Source of the DNA: Ichthyophthirius multifiliis | Taxonomy: Eukaryota; Ciliophora; Oligohymenophorea; Hymenostomatida | Assembly: GCF_000220395.1 (NCBI RefSeq) | Contig: NW_004086064.1 | Location: forward strand, 12,501 to 76,500 | DNA length: 64,000 nt | Direction of reading: 5' to 3' | Part shown: piece after piece, positions 1 through 12,084 of the stretch | How the letters are laid out: the number at the start of each line of letters is the position of its first letter | Numbering within the stretch: position 1 is the first letter of the stretch | Notes under the pieces: generated by a model | What the model was told of the DNA's origin: nothing | Databases searched by the model: none | The model's input: only the letters and a program-made list of their open reading frames with translations | Made by a program: the position numbers and the translations under genes

Positions 1-649
1 GATGAACAAAAAAACGTCTGCCTTGATATTATTGGATAAGAACATGCAGATTTAATAAAAATATTCAAATTTTTAGTAATTTCTTAGTTCACACCTTAAG
101 TTTAAAATCATTTAAGACATAAATCATTGTCTGTTTATGAAAATAAAGAAAGCTTTCTACAAAACGAAAGTTAATATATGCAGAATTCAAATGAAAATAA
201 AAATTTAAATAATAATAATAATTATATTAATTAATAAAATAATACAATACAAGATGGAAATGTAAATTAATTTAATTTAAATGATTTTGAAATAAAAAAT
301 CTAAATAATTAAAATAATAGTAATATAAATTATACTTAAAATAATCAATTTTTTAATAATTAAATATAATAATAATATTAATCTGCAGATAATATATAAA
401 AAGAAGGATTTTTAAATTTTTAAAATTAAAAAAAATAAAATTAAGAAATTTAAGATATATCAAAAGATAATGAGAAAAATAATTATTGTAAATAAAGTTT
501 ATGCAATAATTAATATATGCCAAATATATAAGATTATAATTTATTAAATTAATAATAATTTTATTTTAACAAATAAAGTTTAATTGTTTAATAATATTAA
601 TAATAATAAATATAATTACATTAAAAAAATTAAACAATGTATTTGTAGA

Positions 650-706
<57 letters not shown>

Positions 707-805
707 AATAATTATTACTTTTATAATAATAAAAATTAATATAAAATTAACAATAAATATAACCCTAATAATAATTACCAGAATAAATATAATAGTTATA
801 ATTGA
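1..805 (+). CDS. Q/N-rich protein, 3' part (5' truncated)
   Basis: The frame is open from base 1 when TAA/TAG are read as glutamine. The first 60 codons look like ordinary protein with few repeats; after that the product becomes rich in Asn, Gln and Lys and reaches a (TAA)n tract at 651-703. In the starting frame no TGA occurs before the next gene. One frame over, an equally protein-like Asn/Tyr/Lys tail ends at TGA 803-805. A frame change (short intron or repeat-length error) must therefore lie before or in the repeat, and I place the end at 805 with doubt. The 5' end lies outside the window and I do not recognise the family. Confidence 0.5.
651..703. repeat. (TAA)n microsatellite
   Basis: About 17 nearly perfect TAA units inside the Q/N-rich gene. 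It codes for poly-Gln in one frame and poly-Asn in another, so a length change that is not a multiple of three would switch the tail. Confidence 0.9.
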
Positions 806-1425
806 ATGCTTAAAATCAATAAATTTAATAAAAGTAATTTTTTAATAATAATAGTAATAAATATAATAATAGTAAAATAATAAATTAAATTTATAAAAAT
901 AAAATAATCTTTAATCATCATTATATTAATAATGATTTTTTTTATTTTTATTTTTATTTTTATTTGTAGTTAAAATATTTCATTTATATAGGTTTAAATA
1001 TTTGCATTTTTTTATATTTAATTAAAAAAAAAATTATAATATTATAAATTAAAAATAAAATATTTTAAATAATGTTTTAATATTTTTTAATTAAATTAAA
1101 TTTTTAAATATTATTTTTAATTTTATTTATATATATTTCTTATAAAATATTTTTTTATTTAATTATAATAATTTTTTTTTTATATATATATATTAATTAT
1201 TTTTATTTTATATTTAAATTAAATAAAATAAAAAATAAAAAGATTTAAAGAGGAGAAAAATAATTTAAACAAATACAAAGAAAAAAACAAAATAAAATTA
1301 AAACCTTTAAAATAAATATAATTTATTTAGTTTATAATTAAATAAAAAAAAAATATAATATTAATATTTCTAAAAAAAATATAAGAAAAAAATAAAAACA
1401 CGCATTTTATAACAACAAATCAAAT
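806..1425. other. intergenic, AT-rich
   Basis: About 620 bp of nearly pure A/T with homopolymer runs. I see no coding frame or RNA-like structure. Confidence 0.7.
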
Positions 1426-2901
1426 ATGAAACTTGCATTAGTATTTTTGTTAGTATTTTCATGTAAAAAATCACATTATTTTAATATATTTTACTTTTTT
1501 TTAATCCTAACCATAAAAAAAATTAAAAAAACAATATTATATTATATAAAGACTGTCATACAAAAAAGTTTAATTCTTATATTTTAAATTATAATGAAAA
1601 CATATAATCTTAATCTCAAGTTATTAATTAATCTTAAGAAGATTATCTTAGTGTATTAAGTCATAATATGGGTTTATTAACTTCTAAACCTACGCAAAAA
1701 GTAATCAGCTTTTTAAAAGAAAACGGAAAGCCACATTCTAGTGTCTTAAAGCCATTGGATATGAATTATTTATTCATTATTGAAGGAGATTTAGATGAAA
1801 GTTCATAATAATAAATAATGAAATCTCCTCTTTAATCAATCATCGAATTAAATGAAGAAAAAGATAATCTTCTTTTAGACGCTATATTTAACTTAGGTAA
1901 AAAATAATATTTTTATTTTATTAAAAAAAAAAAGATAATCCATAATCAATAATCAATTAAACTTAATAATTCGAAAATTAAAGAAAAGAATTTTACATTT
2001 ATTCTTAATAAGAATAGTCTTTCGAAAAATACTAAGATATTTTCGGTTTAAAATTATTACAAAATCAAGACGTAAAAAAATATATATTTTTTTATTAATA
2101 TATATAAAATATTTCTTTCAAATTAAATATTAAAAAAGGGAAATTTATATTTAAAAGATGTTTAAATTAACAAAAATTATTTTAAACAAATGAAATTATA
2201 AAAATGTGTAAATTAAGTATTAGATTCTTAATATAGTTTTGATGCTTAAAAAAACTTAATATCAAAGAAAAATAGTTTATAATAAATTAAAATAACAGAA
2301 AATAACAAAGAATCTGTGAAATAATTCTTAAATGATATTTGTGCTGCAAATATATTATCAAGTTCATTTGTTGCAGGAGATTAGCCTACTTTCTTAACAA
2401 TTCATATTTCTTCCCTTCCTTTATTAAAACAAAATGTTTCTGAATCAGAATTTGAACTTTCAATGGAAATTTTATCTTTAATTATAAAAAATGTATCGTT
2501 TTTTTATATATGTTTTTAATTTTATAAAAAAGGCTACTAAAAATTTTGATAGAAAACTCCTTTCTGAAAATGTATATGGATAAGTTATTTTTATTTAAGA
2601 AAATGAAAAATAATTATTAAGTTCTTCACATTTGTTCGAAAGAATTTAATCTAATAGCTAATATAGAATTTTAGCTTAAACTTCATAACTTACAAAATCA
2701 GTATTTTATTATAAATTTTCTAATTTTTATTTTAAAATTTTTTATTTTAAGTAATAATATTCATAATCTTATGTTTTGAGAGCTTGGTTTGGATTTTTCT
2801 TTACAGCTTTAGTATTTTTTGTTTGCTATGCTATGTTTAGTTTAGATATTTAAAAGGATTCGCTTCTTTATGCTAAGTTTATCGCCAATGATGCAAAATG
2901 A
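1426..2901 (+). CDS. ATP6AP2 (renin receptor)-like V-ATPase accessory protein
   Basis: Six exons joined in phase: 1426-1462, 1552-1896, 1935-2071, 2139-2492, 2533-2700, 2752-2901. The N-terminus MKLALVFLLVFS is a signal peptide encoded by the tiny first exon. A large luminal domain follows, then one membrane helix (FFFTALVFFVCYAMF) near the C-terminus and a short tail ending KFIANDAK. The order signal peptide, luminal domain, single helix and a tail with a Met-x-x-x-Asp..DSLLYAKF pattern resembles ATP6AP2, whose tail is ..NMDPGYDSIIYRMT. The luminal start (SHNMGLL, then LFIIEGDL) also resembles that family. In other eukaryotes ATP6AP2 helps assemble the V-ATPase. The assignment rests on pattern only; another type I membrane protein is possible. 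Confidence 0.55.
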
Positions 2902-3577
2902 ATTTTTTTATTATAAATATTAAAATTGTTTTCTATTTTTTTTTATTTAAATTAAAAATAAAATAGAATTATTTATTAAATTTAAATTATGATAAAAATA
3001 AATTTAATATAAGAAAAAATTATAAAATTTTAGTATTTGTTATTATATTAATTTCTAATATTATATATATATTTTTATATATATTTGATATAAAAAATAA
3101 TAATAATATAATAATAAAAAATTATTAAGATTTTAAATATAAAATTAAAATGAATATTATTACAAAATAGATTTTAATTTAAAAAAAGATATTATGTTTT
3201 AAATTTTTTGATTTATTTCTAAATAAAAAAAAAAAAAAAAAAAAATGAATAATGAATAATGATTAAAAAAAAAAAATATGGAATATGTTAATATATATAT
3301 ATAGAATTAAAAATTAATAATATAAATATTATAAAAAATATTTAATTATTTTTAATATTTAATATTATATATAATTTATTTAGTTTTCTAGAATATTCAT
3401 TTTACATATTATATAAAAAAAATAAAAAAAAATTAATATAATAAATTAAAAAAAAATTGAAAAAAAAAATCAATTAATTATTATTAGAAATAAAAAATAA
3501 TTATATATAAAATAAAATATATAAAACTATATGTGTAATTAAATATATATATTTAAAAAAATATAAAAACATATATA

Positions 3578-3619
<42 letters not shown>

Positions 3620-3716
3620 TAAATAAATATAAATAATTTAATACTTTTATTAATAAATTAATTAATAAAATATTAAATAAAAATCAAAAAAATAAATAAA
3701 CAATAAAATATTTAAT
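2902..3716. other. intergenic with (AT)n and AAAT repeats
   Basis: No gene seen. It holds A/T homopolymers, an (AT)n tract at about 3578-3608 and a short AAAT array directly after it. Confidence 0.7.
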
Positions 3717-4604
3717 ATGTTAATACATAAAAGTTCTTAGTTATTTAAATCTAAAATCTTGGTTATTATTTAATAACCATATTTTAATTTTTCAAATTTC
3801 TTAATGACAGATGAAGAAAAATAGAGAAAAGCTTAAGCAGCTCAAGAAATAATTTAGAAAGAAACATGGCACATGCCTCATCCTATATGGACTGAAAATG
3901 AAGTTAAAGATGTTAAAATTACTCATCTATAGCCTAGTACAATTGGAGATTCTTTTGCTAATATATTTATATAATCTTTAAGATTATCATTTGATATTAT
4001 GAGTGGTTACAAACAAATATTCCCTTGGTAAGATAAAACTAAACCTATTTCAGAGAAAAAATGGTTAAATAGAATGTTGTTTTTAGAAACAGTAGCTGGA
4101 GTTCCTGGTTTTGTAGCTGCTATGCATCGTCATTTAACTTCTTTAAGAAACATGTAAAGAGATTATGGATGGATACATACGTTATTAGAAGAGGCAGAAA
4201 ATGAAAGAATGCATTTGTTGACTTTTATGAAAGTCTAAAAACCTTCTCCTTTATTCAGAATGGGAGTAGTTTTTGCACAATTTGGATACGTCGGTCTATT
4301 TAGTATTTTATATATGTTTTTCCCTAAGGTTTGTCATAGAGTAGTCGGATATTTAGAAGAAGAAGCAGTTAAAACTTACACACATTGTATTGAAGTTATT
4401 AATTAGGAAGGATCCCCGATTTCGCATTGGAAAACTATGGTCGCACCATAGATTTCCAGAAACTATTGGTATTTATCTGACAATGCATCACTTTTAGATG
4501 TAATTTATGCTATTAGAAAAGATGAAGAGCATCATAGGGATGTAAACCACACATTAGCTGATAAATAAATTTTAGATAAAAATTAATTTCCTCCAGGACA
4601 TTGA
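3717..4604 (+). CDS. AOX: mitochondrial alternative oxidase
   Basis: Intronless, 295 residues. AOX is a di-iron ubiquinol oxidase on the matrix side of the mitochondrial inner membrane that passes electrons directly to oxygen. All six iron ligands are visible: Glu124 in LET, Glu163 and His166 in NERMH, a Glu of LEEEA (214-216), Glu270 and His273 in DEEHH. I chose the upstream ATG at 3717 rather than 3804: the extra 29 residues contain Lys, Ser and Gln but no acidic residues, as in a mitochondrial presequence, and they bring the protein to normal AOX length. The two starts are in frame. The downstream region 5256-5990 is a damaged copy. Confidence 0.95.
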
Positions 4605-5255
4605 TAAAAAAGAAAGGGTTTTTATAATTATTATAATTTATTCTTATCTTTTTTATTATTTATATCTTATTTTTATATATATATTTTAAAAACAATAGTT
4701 ATTGCTTTATTATCATTTATTTTTTTATATTTTATATTTTATTTTATTTTTTTCATTTTTTATTTTTTTTATTTTTTATTTCTTTGCTTTTCTATAAATT
4801 TCTTAAAATTCTTACATTATTTTTTCTATTTTAAAGAAAATCAAAATCATAATATTTTTATTTTTTAGATAAAATTAATCATAAAACTGATATAATTAAT
4901 ATAAATTTTATTTTAATATTTATTATTATGAGAAAAAATTTATTATTTTATAAATATTAATTAATTTAATTATTTTATTCATAAAAACCAGAATTATTAT
5001 TGTAACATGATTTCTATAATTATTTTAATATAAATATAAATTAAAATATTTATTATACAAAAATTTATACCCAAAATGAACAAAAAACAAAATTATTCTT
5101 CTAAAAATAAATTATTTTAAGTAAAGAAATATTAACAAAAATTGATAAAAAAAATACAAATTTACTATAATAAATATATAATAATCAAAATCTTTATAAT
5201 TTTTTACAAGATAATAAACGTATTATAATTTTGTATTTTCAAAAAGACTGACTTG
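4605..5255. other. spacer between AOX copies
   Basis: AT-rich with no coding frame recognised; not visibly similar to the sequence upstream of the intact AOX. Confidence 0.6.
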
Positions 5256-5990
5256 ATTGATGAATTAAAGTAAAAAAAGTTAAAGAAGTTAAAGAAATTA
5301 TCATGAAAGAAACATACTTGGTATTTATCTCATATTATATTAACTGAATATTAAGAAAAAGATATAAAAGTAACCCTATTGTATTAGAAATAAATTCATT
5401 AATATATTCGTTTGATATTATGAGTGGTTACAAACAAATATTCCCTTGGTAAGATAAAACTAAACCTATTTCAGAGAAAAAATGGTTAAATAGAATGCTG
5501 TTTTTAGAAACAGTAGCTGGAGTTCCTGGTTTTGTAGCTGCTATGCATCGTAATTTAACTTCTTTAAGAAACATGTAAAGAGATTATGGATGGATACATA
5601 CGTTATTAGAAGAGGCAGAAAATGAAAGAATGCATTTGTTGACTTTTATGAAAGTCTAAAAACCTTCTCCTTTATTCAGAATGGGAGTAGTTTTTGCACA
5701 ATTTGGATACGTCGGTCTATTTAGTATTTTATATATGTTTTTCCCTAAGGTTTGTCATAGAGTAGTCGGATATTTAGAAGAAGAAGCAGTTAAAACTTAC
5801 ACACATTGTATTGAAGTTTTATCCCCGATTTCGAATTGGAAAACTATAATGGCAACATAAATTTCCAGAAAATACTGGTGTTGGTGTTATTATTATAGAA
5901 CATCATTTTTTATGTCATTTATACGATTTAAATAAGATGAAAAACATAGAGATTTAAACCTAACATTTGCTAATAAATAATTTTATGAGA
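5256..5990 (+). pseudogene. decayed second copy of alternative oxidase
   Basis: Bases 5411-5818 match the intact gene (3990-4397) over 408 bp with two substitutions and no indel. One is silent (TTG to CTG); the other changes the His of MHRH to Asn. On both sides similarity drops sharply. Upstream (about 5256-5410) only scraps such as the Lys-Glu-Thr stretch remain, with a TGA and frame changes. Downstream a four-codon deletion removes NQEG, and the last iron-ligand motif has lost a residue (DEEHH became DEKH), breaking the Glu-x-x-His spacing. No start codon can be joined. I call it a pseudogene refreshed in its middle by gene conversion. Confidence 0.9.
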
Positions 5991-6322
5991 AAAACTTATT
6001 AGAAATCGGATATTTAAATTTTTTTAATTAAAGTTATAAATTAATAAATAATTTATTATTATAAAATATTCATATATATATTTATTAAATAAGTATAAAA
6101 TATATTTTTTAAAAAGTTTAATTTTTTTCTCTTTTTTTATATATATATTTATTTATTTTAATTTTTAAAAATTAAATTTATATTGAATATATTTAAGGCT
6201 TAGTATTTTTAAAAAAATACTGATTTAGTACTCTTATTTTGTTTGTATAAATAAAAAAGATAAAAAAATAAAAAAAATAAACATAAATATAAATAAAAAT
6301 GTAAATAATTAAAGATAGAATA

Positions 6323-8192
6323 ATGAAAATTCTGGATAGCGATTCAGATAAAAATATATATAATCAATCACACTTTAACTTTACATTAAAAGGGGGAAAA
6401 TATATATCCGAAATGTTAATAGCAGAAGCAATTTTAGAAAAAAACAGTAACAAACAAATCATTTATAAAAAAAAAAAAAAAATAGTAAATTATCCTATAC
6501 CAATAGTATGTAAATGGTACAATAAATATAAAGATGGAAAAATAATATAAATAGAAGGTGTAACTGGTGCCTTTTATTAGCTAAATACAGATGATATAAA
6601 CACATAGTATAGTTAATTATAAATATATAAATTTATTAAATATTAAATATAAAAGAATTTTAGTAGAAGCAACACCTTAATTAGAAAATGACGAATTTTA
6701 AGGTGAATGTTTAAAAATAGAAAGTGAAATAATTGAATTGAATCAAAATATAGAAGAAGAAGTATAGGAATTATTAGAAGCAGGAAGGGTAAAAATATTA
6801 ACAAAACTGTTAAATATTGAAAAAGAGGAATAACATTAAATACATTTACCCCAAGATTGCATACTAGAATTAGATTAAGAAAAAATAAAATTAAGTATAA
6901 ATGATAATAATATAGAATTTAACACAGAATGTAATTTAGAAGAATATTAGCCTCAAATAAAAATAATAAAAAAAACAAATAATTTATTTTAATTAGATTT
7001 TTAGAAAAATAAATATACGTTATAAGCTGAAAATAATTCAAGAAGGGATGTGATTGCAATTGCTTTAAGAATTTTATGTTTGAAATAAAATAGTAATGAC
7101 AAAATTCAGGAAAATACGAATATGATATAAAGTTAAGTTTACGAACAATAATTTAAAATAAATAAATTAGTAAAAGAACTTTCCTAAGTTTAATAAGAAA
7201 AATAAATTTTAAAAATTCAATTATAAAAATATGAAAGAATAATCGAAAGGCACGAATAAAAAATCGAACTTTTAGAAATGCAAACAAAAGAAATAAAAGA
7301 GAAATTCTACGAAGAACATTAAAAAATCGAATAATTAGATAAAGTTCATTAATAATTTTTGAATGAAAAATTTTTTTTTTATAACAAATCGAAAGTTTGA
7401 GAAATGAACTTGAAAAAAAAGATGAAGAAATTGAAAATTTAAAAAAATAAAATGAAGAATAAACTAAATAAATTTAATTTAATGAACTAGCCAAATAATA
7501 AGAAATAGAAAAGTATTTTAATGAAATTTAATTAATATAAGTTTAAATGTAATGTTGGATTAAAAAAAATTATTAACTTTAAGCATAAATTAATTAAATA
7601 TAAATTAAAAGTGAAGAATTAATTAATGAAAATGAGAACTTATAAAATTAAATTAACCATATGAATAAAAAATATAATAGCTTATAATAAGAAAAAATCT
7701 CTTCTAATAATTAAATTAATATCGATGGAAAATAAACTTTGCATTTAAATACTAGTATATAAAAGTAAAATATTTAAAAAAATGAAAACATAGATATTTC
7801 TATTATGGAGATTCTTAAAAATTAACTATAAAATAAAATTCTGGAAATCGATGATCTTAAAAAAAAAATAAGTTCACTAGAAATATAATTTGATAAGTTA
7901 GTATTATTATGTTTATTTATTTTATTATTTTTTTAAAAAAGACTTAGTTAGACATATGTAAAAGATTTAAAATAAACAAATGAAAAAAATATATCAACTA
8001 TAGGAAATTAATAAATGTTTTAAAATATTGTAATTACTTTTTTTTATTTTAATTATTTTACAAAAAAAAAAAAATTAATAATTAAAGGTAAATAATTTAA
8101 CCGAACTATTAACTGACAAAGAGTTAGCATTATAAAATTAACGAGAAATAAATAAGCAATTATATTAATAATTAAAAAATTTATAAAAATGA
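6323..8192 (+). CDS. AIR9-tail-like coiled-coil protein
   Basis: Exons 6323-6606, 6656-7896, 7942-8029 and 8088-8192, all joined in phase. Residues about 60-95 form an Ig-like A9-type repeat (CKWYNKYKDG, then GVTGAFYQLNTDDIN). The next about 150 residues resemble the C-terminal part of the plant and trypanosome microtubule protein AIR9: an acidic helix with ELLEAGRVKIL, then LFQLDFQKNKYTLQ and RRDVIAIALRIL. A long coiled coil follows. It lacks the leucine-rich repeats of full AIR9, so it is a short relative, probably cytoskeletal. The coiled-coil frame breaks at a run of ten T (7371-7380); one extra T would restore it, which suggests a homopolymer error or a real frameshift. Confidence 0.65.
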
Positions 8193-9287
8193 AAAAAATT
8201 AAAATATATTTATATATATATATATATATTTTATAATTTATTTTTATATAATAATTATTATTTTTTTTTTAAAACAAAAAAACAAAAATCAATCATACTC
8301 ATATTAATTATAAAATAAAATTAATAACAAAATCATTTTTATCGTTTAATTGTTTAGTTAAATTTTTGAAATATATTATTTTAATTTTAATAATAATAAT
8401 TATGATTAAAACTATTTATTGAAAATATTATCATTTTTTAAATAAATTAATTACATTAGATTATTCTTATTTTGTTTTAAAATTTCCTTTGAAATTATTA
8501 CTTATTATAATTTAAGATTAAAACTTAGTTTTTTTTTATATTATTCAAAATATTTAATTAATTAAAATATCTTAAATAATGTATTTTTGTATATTATTAA
8601 AATTATTATAATAATTTAAAAATAAATTAATTTATTAATTGAACTACTTCTATCTAAATAATAATTAAACAAAAAATATTAAGATATTAATGTTTCAAAT
8701 TTTAAAAATAATAAATAGTGACTATTTTTTATGGAAAAAACTAATATTTACTTTTTTAAATAAACAAAAGAAATTATATATTTATAAAAATTCATAAATA
8801 AATTTTTAAAAGAAAAAATAAATTAAAATTAGAATTTATATATCAATAATATAACAAATTAAATAAAATAAATAAATATATATATAAATAAATATATAAA
8901 TATATATATATATATATTATTTTAAAATATAAATAATTATATATATTTTTAAATTAATTATTTAATACTTTTTTCTTATTATTAGTTTTTTTTTTTAAAA
9001 AAAAAAATAATTAAATTATTTATTTTTATATTAAAAACATGTTTATATATATATTTGCAATCAAATTTAATTAAATTTTTTATAAATATTTAAAAAATAA
9101 AATTGAAAATTGTCAAATAAAAATAATTTTATTTAATTTATTAATAAAATATATTAAGAAAAAAAAAAAAAATTCAATAATAATTTTTTATAAATTAATA
9201 TAAAATATTAATTTACTTTTATTATATTTATTTTTTAAAAAATATATATATATATAAAAATATTTAAATAAATAAAAATAAAACGAA
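8193..9287. other. intergenic, AT-rich
   Basis: About 1.1 kb of A/T runs and (AT)n stretches; no gene or RNA signal seen. Confidence 0.7.
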
Positions 9288-10451
9288 AAATAGGGTTGCT
9301 GCTAATCAGATACAAGAACAACAAAATTTGATAAACAAAATGTAGATTATATGAAAATATCAAATTATTATTGTGATAATCCAACCCAATAAAAAATAGT
9401 CAAAATATAATCATATGTTCGAGGAAAATAAGAACGTGAAAACGTTAAAATTTTAAAAAGTTAATAATTAGAACATATTCCTTCCCAAAAAATAGCAATT
9501 CCATACAATAAAAATCCATAAACTGATAAAATCTAAGTAGAATAAATTTTAAGTTAAAAGTACAATTGGCCCTTAAGACCTGAATTTAAAGATTTAATAA
9601 GGTTACCTCCTTATAAATTTATTTAATCAGAGGCTGTATATAAAGGATAATGGCTTAATGGAAAAAGACATGGAAGAGGAAAGTAATATTGGTCAGATGG
9701 TTCTGTTTATTAAGGAGATTGGGAAAATGATAAAGCAAATGGAAACGGACGATTAATCCATGCAGACGGAGATTATTATTAAGGATAATGGGTTAATGAT
9801 AGAGCTTAAGGAAAAGGTAGATTTTAATTAAATAATTTATTCAATTATAATTTTTTTAAATTTTAGGTATATTTGTACATATAGATGGATAAATATATGA
9901 AGGAGATTGGGTAGAAGATAAATAACACGGGTTTGGAAAAGAATAATAATAATATTTTACATATGAAGGGTATTTTTATAATGGATTAAAACATGGCAAA
10001 GGAAAGCTTGTTTGGAAAAATGAAGAAGGATCTTATTACGAAGGAGATTTCGAAAATGGAATGATTTAAGGTTTTGGTACTCATTATTTTAAAGATGGAA
10101 AAAAATATTTAGGTAATTGGTAAAATAATAAAATGAATGGATATGGAGAACTTTATTATCATAATAAAAAAGTTTATAAAGGTTATTTTTTTTTTATTAA
10201 ATAATAAAAAAATAAAAAAAGGCAATTTTGTAGATGATTAAAAATGCGGTTAAGGTGAAATGATTTATCCTGATGGAAAAAAATATGTTGGAGAATGGAA
10301 AAATAATAAATAAAATGGTGAAGGAACTGTTGTTGCCCATGATGGTAGAATTGGAAAAGGTTACTGGGTAAATGGAAAAAGAATGTAAAATTCGTCGAGA
10401 ATTGACAAGGATAAAAATGAAGATTAATAATATGATAACGATATATATTGA
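9288..10451 (+). CDS. MORN-repeat protein with IQ motif
   Basis: Exons about 9288-9825, 9867-10181 and 10222-10451. Nine MORN repeats run through the middle and end, each starting like YxGxWxNxKxxGxG (for example YKGQWLNGKRHGRG). MORN repeats bind lipids or build cytoskeletal scaffolds at membranes. Ahead of them is one IQ motif (KIQSYVRGKQER), a possible calmodulin or light-chain site. The frame opens with GCCQSD directly after ATA-GG at 9288; if an ATG stood there it would give an MGCC N-terminus typical for myristoyl plus palmitoyl anchoring. No ATG is present, so either the start codon is split by an unseen intron, or one base is inserted, or translation starts at the ATG at about 9350. 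Confidence 0.85.
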
Positions 10452-10565
10452 AAAAAATAAAAATTATTATAAAGATAAATAATTATATACTAAAAATATA
10501 TTTTATATTTTTTTTAAAAAAAGTTAGTAATTTTATTAATATTTTTTTTAACTTATAAAAAATAA

Positions 10566-11776
10566 ATGTTTAACCTCGATAACATATTTTTTAAATTATT
10601 TAAACTTTTTTCTCCAGACTCACTGGCTTTTGGATAAGAAAACAATAAAACTTTTACAATCGAAGAGTTCTAACATAGTTAATAATTAAAAGAAAATATA
10701 CAGGAAGGTGATATAGTATTAACAAAAACATAAAGTAGTATCTATGGACTTTTCAGAAAAGCAATAGATATAGAATATGATCATGCATCAGTATTTTTAA
10801 ATAAAGAATAAGTATTACATATATCTCCTCCAAAAATAAGAATTATTAATTCAAATATTTTTTTAATGGAAAAATTTGAACCATTGATTTTTAGAGTTAA
10901 TATGAATTAAAATGAAAGAAATATGTTTGTTGAGAAATTAAAAAAATTAGTAAATTAAAGCTATGATTATAAATCTTTACTTAGATTTTTAGGTTTAAAA
11001 GCTATTAGAAATATTTTCAAACTTAAACTTAATTACGGAACTAATTTTCATAATTTAGTATAACCGTATTATTTTATATAAAGTTTTTTATAATTTAAAT
11101 TATTAATTATAAAATATAAAAAAGGAAAAATATGTAAAGAAGAATTTGTACAGATTTAATCATTTTTACTTTAGCTTCTTGTAGTAAAGACTTTATGATT
11201 GCACTTTAAAAAAATATAATGAAATTAAATTTTGCACAATTAAATGTTTTTAGTACTGATGATTTTAGATATCTTATTAATAATGAGAAAGGATTATTTG
11301 AAATTATATACCCAAATAAATAATAAATATAAGTAAAATATATATTTAACAATAATAAAAATATTATATATTATTTTAAAAGGATAAAAAGAAAAAATTG
11401 AGACAAATAATTAAAAAATACCTTAAATAGAATATGAAGATATACAAATAAATGAAAATCATTTATTTAAAAAAGGTTATAACAATTATGAAAAGGTATT
11501 TAATATGCTTTAATGGTTAGTAAATATAGCTGATGTTAATAAGCTTTTTAATTCAAACAATTTAAAAAAAATAAAATATTAATTAATGAATGAATAATAT
11601 ATATAATTAATAAGATTATTATATCTTATATATTAAGTAAAAAAATTATTACACAAAAAGAAAAAATATAAGAAAATAAACTTATTCTTTTAAAAATGTT
11701 TGTAGAAATTAATTTAATTATTTATAAAAATAAATATCTTTTAATAAAATACATAAATTAAAGCAGCAGATTATGA
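10566..11776 (+). CDS. YiiX/YebB-type permuted papain-like protein
   Basis: Exons 10566-11065, 11125-11332, about 11383-11701 and 11764-11776. The N-terminal half holds GDIVLTKTQSSIYG, YDHASVFL and VLHISPP, the usual order of the permuted papain-like (YiiX/DUF830) fold with its catalytic His in DHA. Exon 2 supplies RICTDLIIFTL, which matches the later active-site region with Cys-x-Asp/Glu-Leu. The family contains amidases and proteases acting on peptides or lipids; the substrate here is unknown. The splice at 11333-11382 does not keep phase by my reading, so that boundary is doubtful, while the C-terminal helical part downstream is clearly coding. Confidence 0.6.
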
Positions 11777-12084
11777 AAAAGAAAATATTATATTAATATA
11801 TTATTTTAATATCTATATATTAAAATAAAATAGAGAAATATAAAAAAAAAAATTAAATAAATAAATATCATAGTAATTAGATATTATAATATTAAATTAA
11901 TTTAAAAACAGAGAATAAAAAAAAATATATAATAGTATAAATAAATTACAAATATATATATAAATGTATATATATATTTATATATTTATATATTTTTATA
12001 TTTATATATTTATATATTTATCATTATTTCTTTAATTTTTTTATATAATCTTAACATATAAATATTTTTATATATAAATGATTA
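11777..12084. other. short spacer between convergent genes
   Basis: About 310 bp of AT-rich sequence with ATATATTT runs between two 3' ends. Nothing else seen. Confidence 0.7.
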
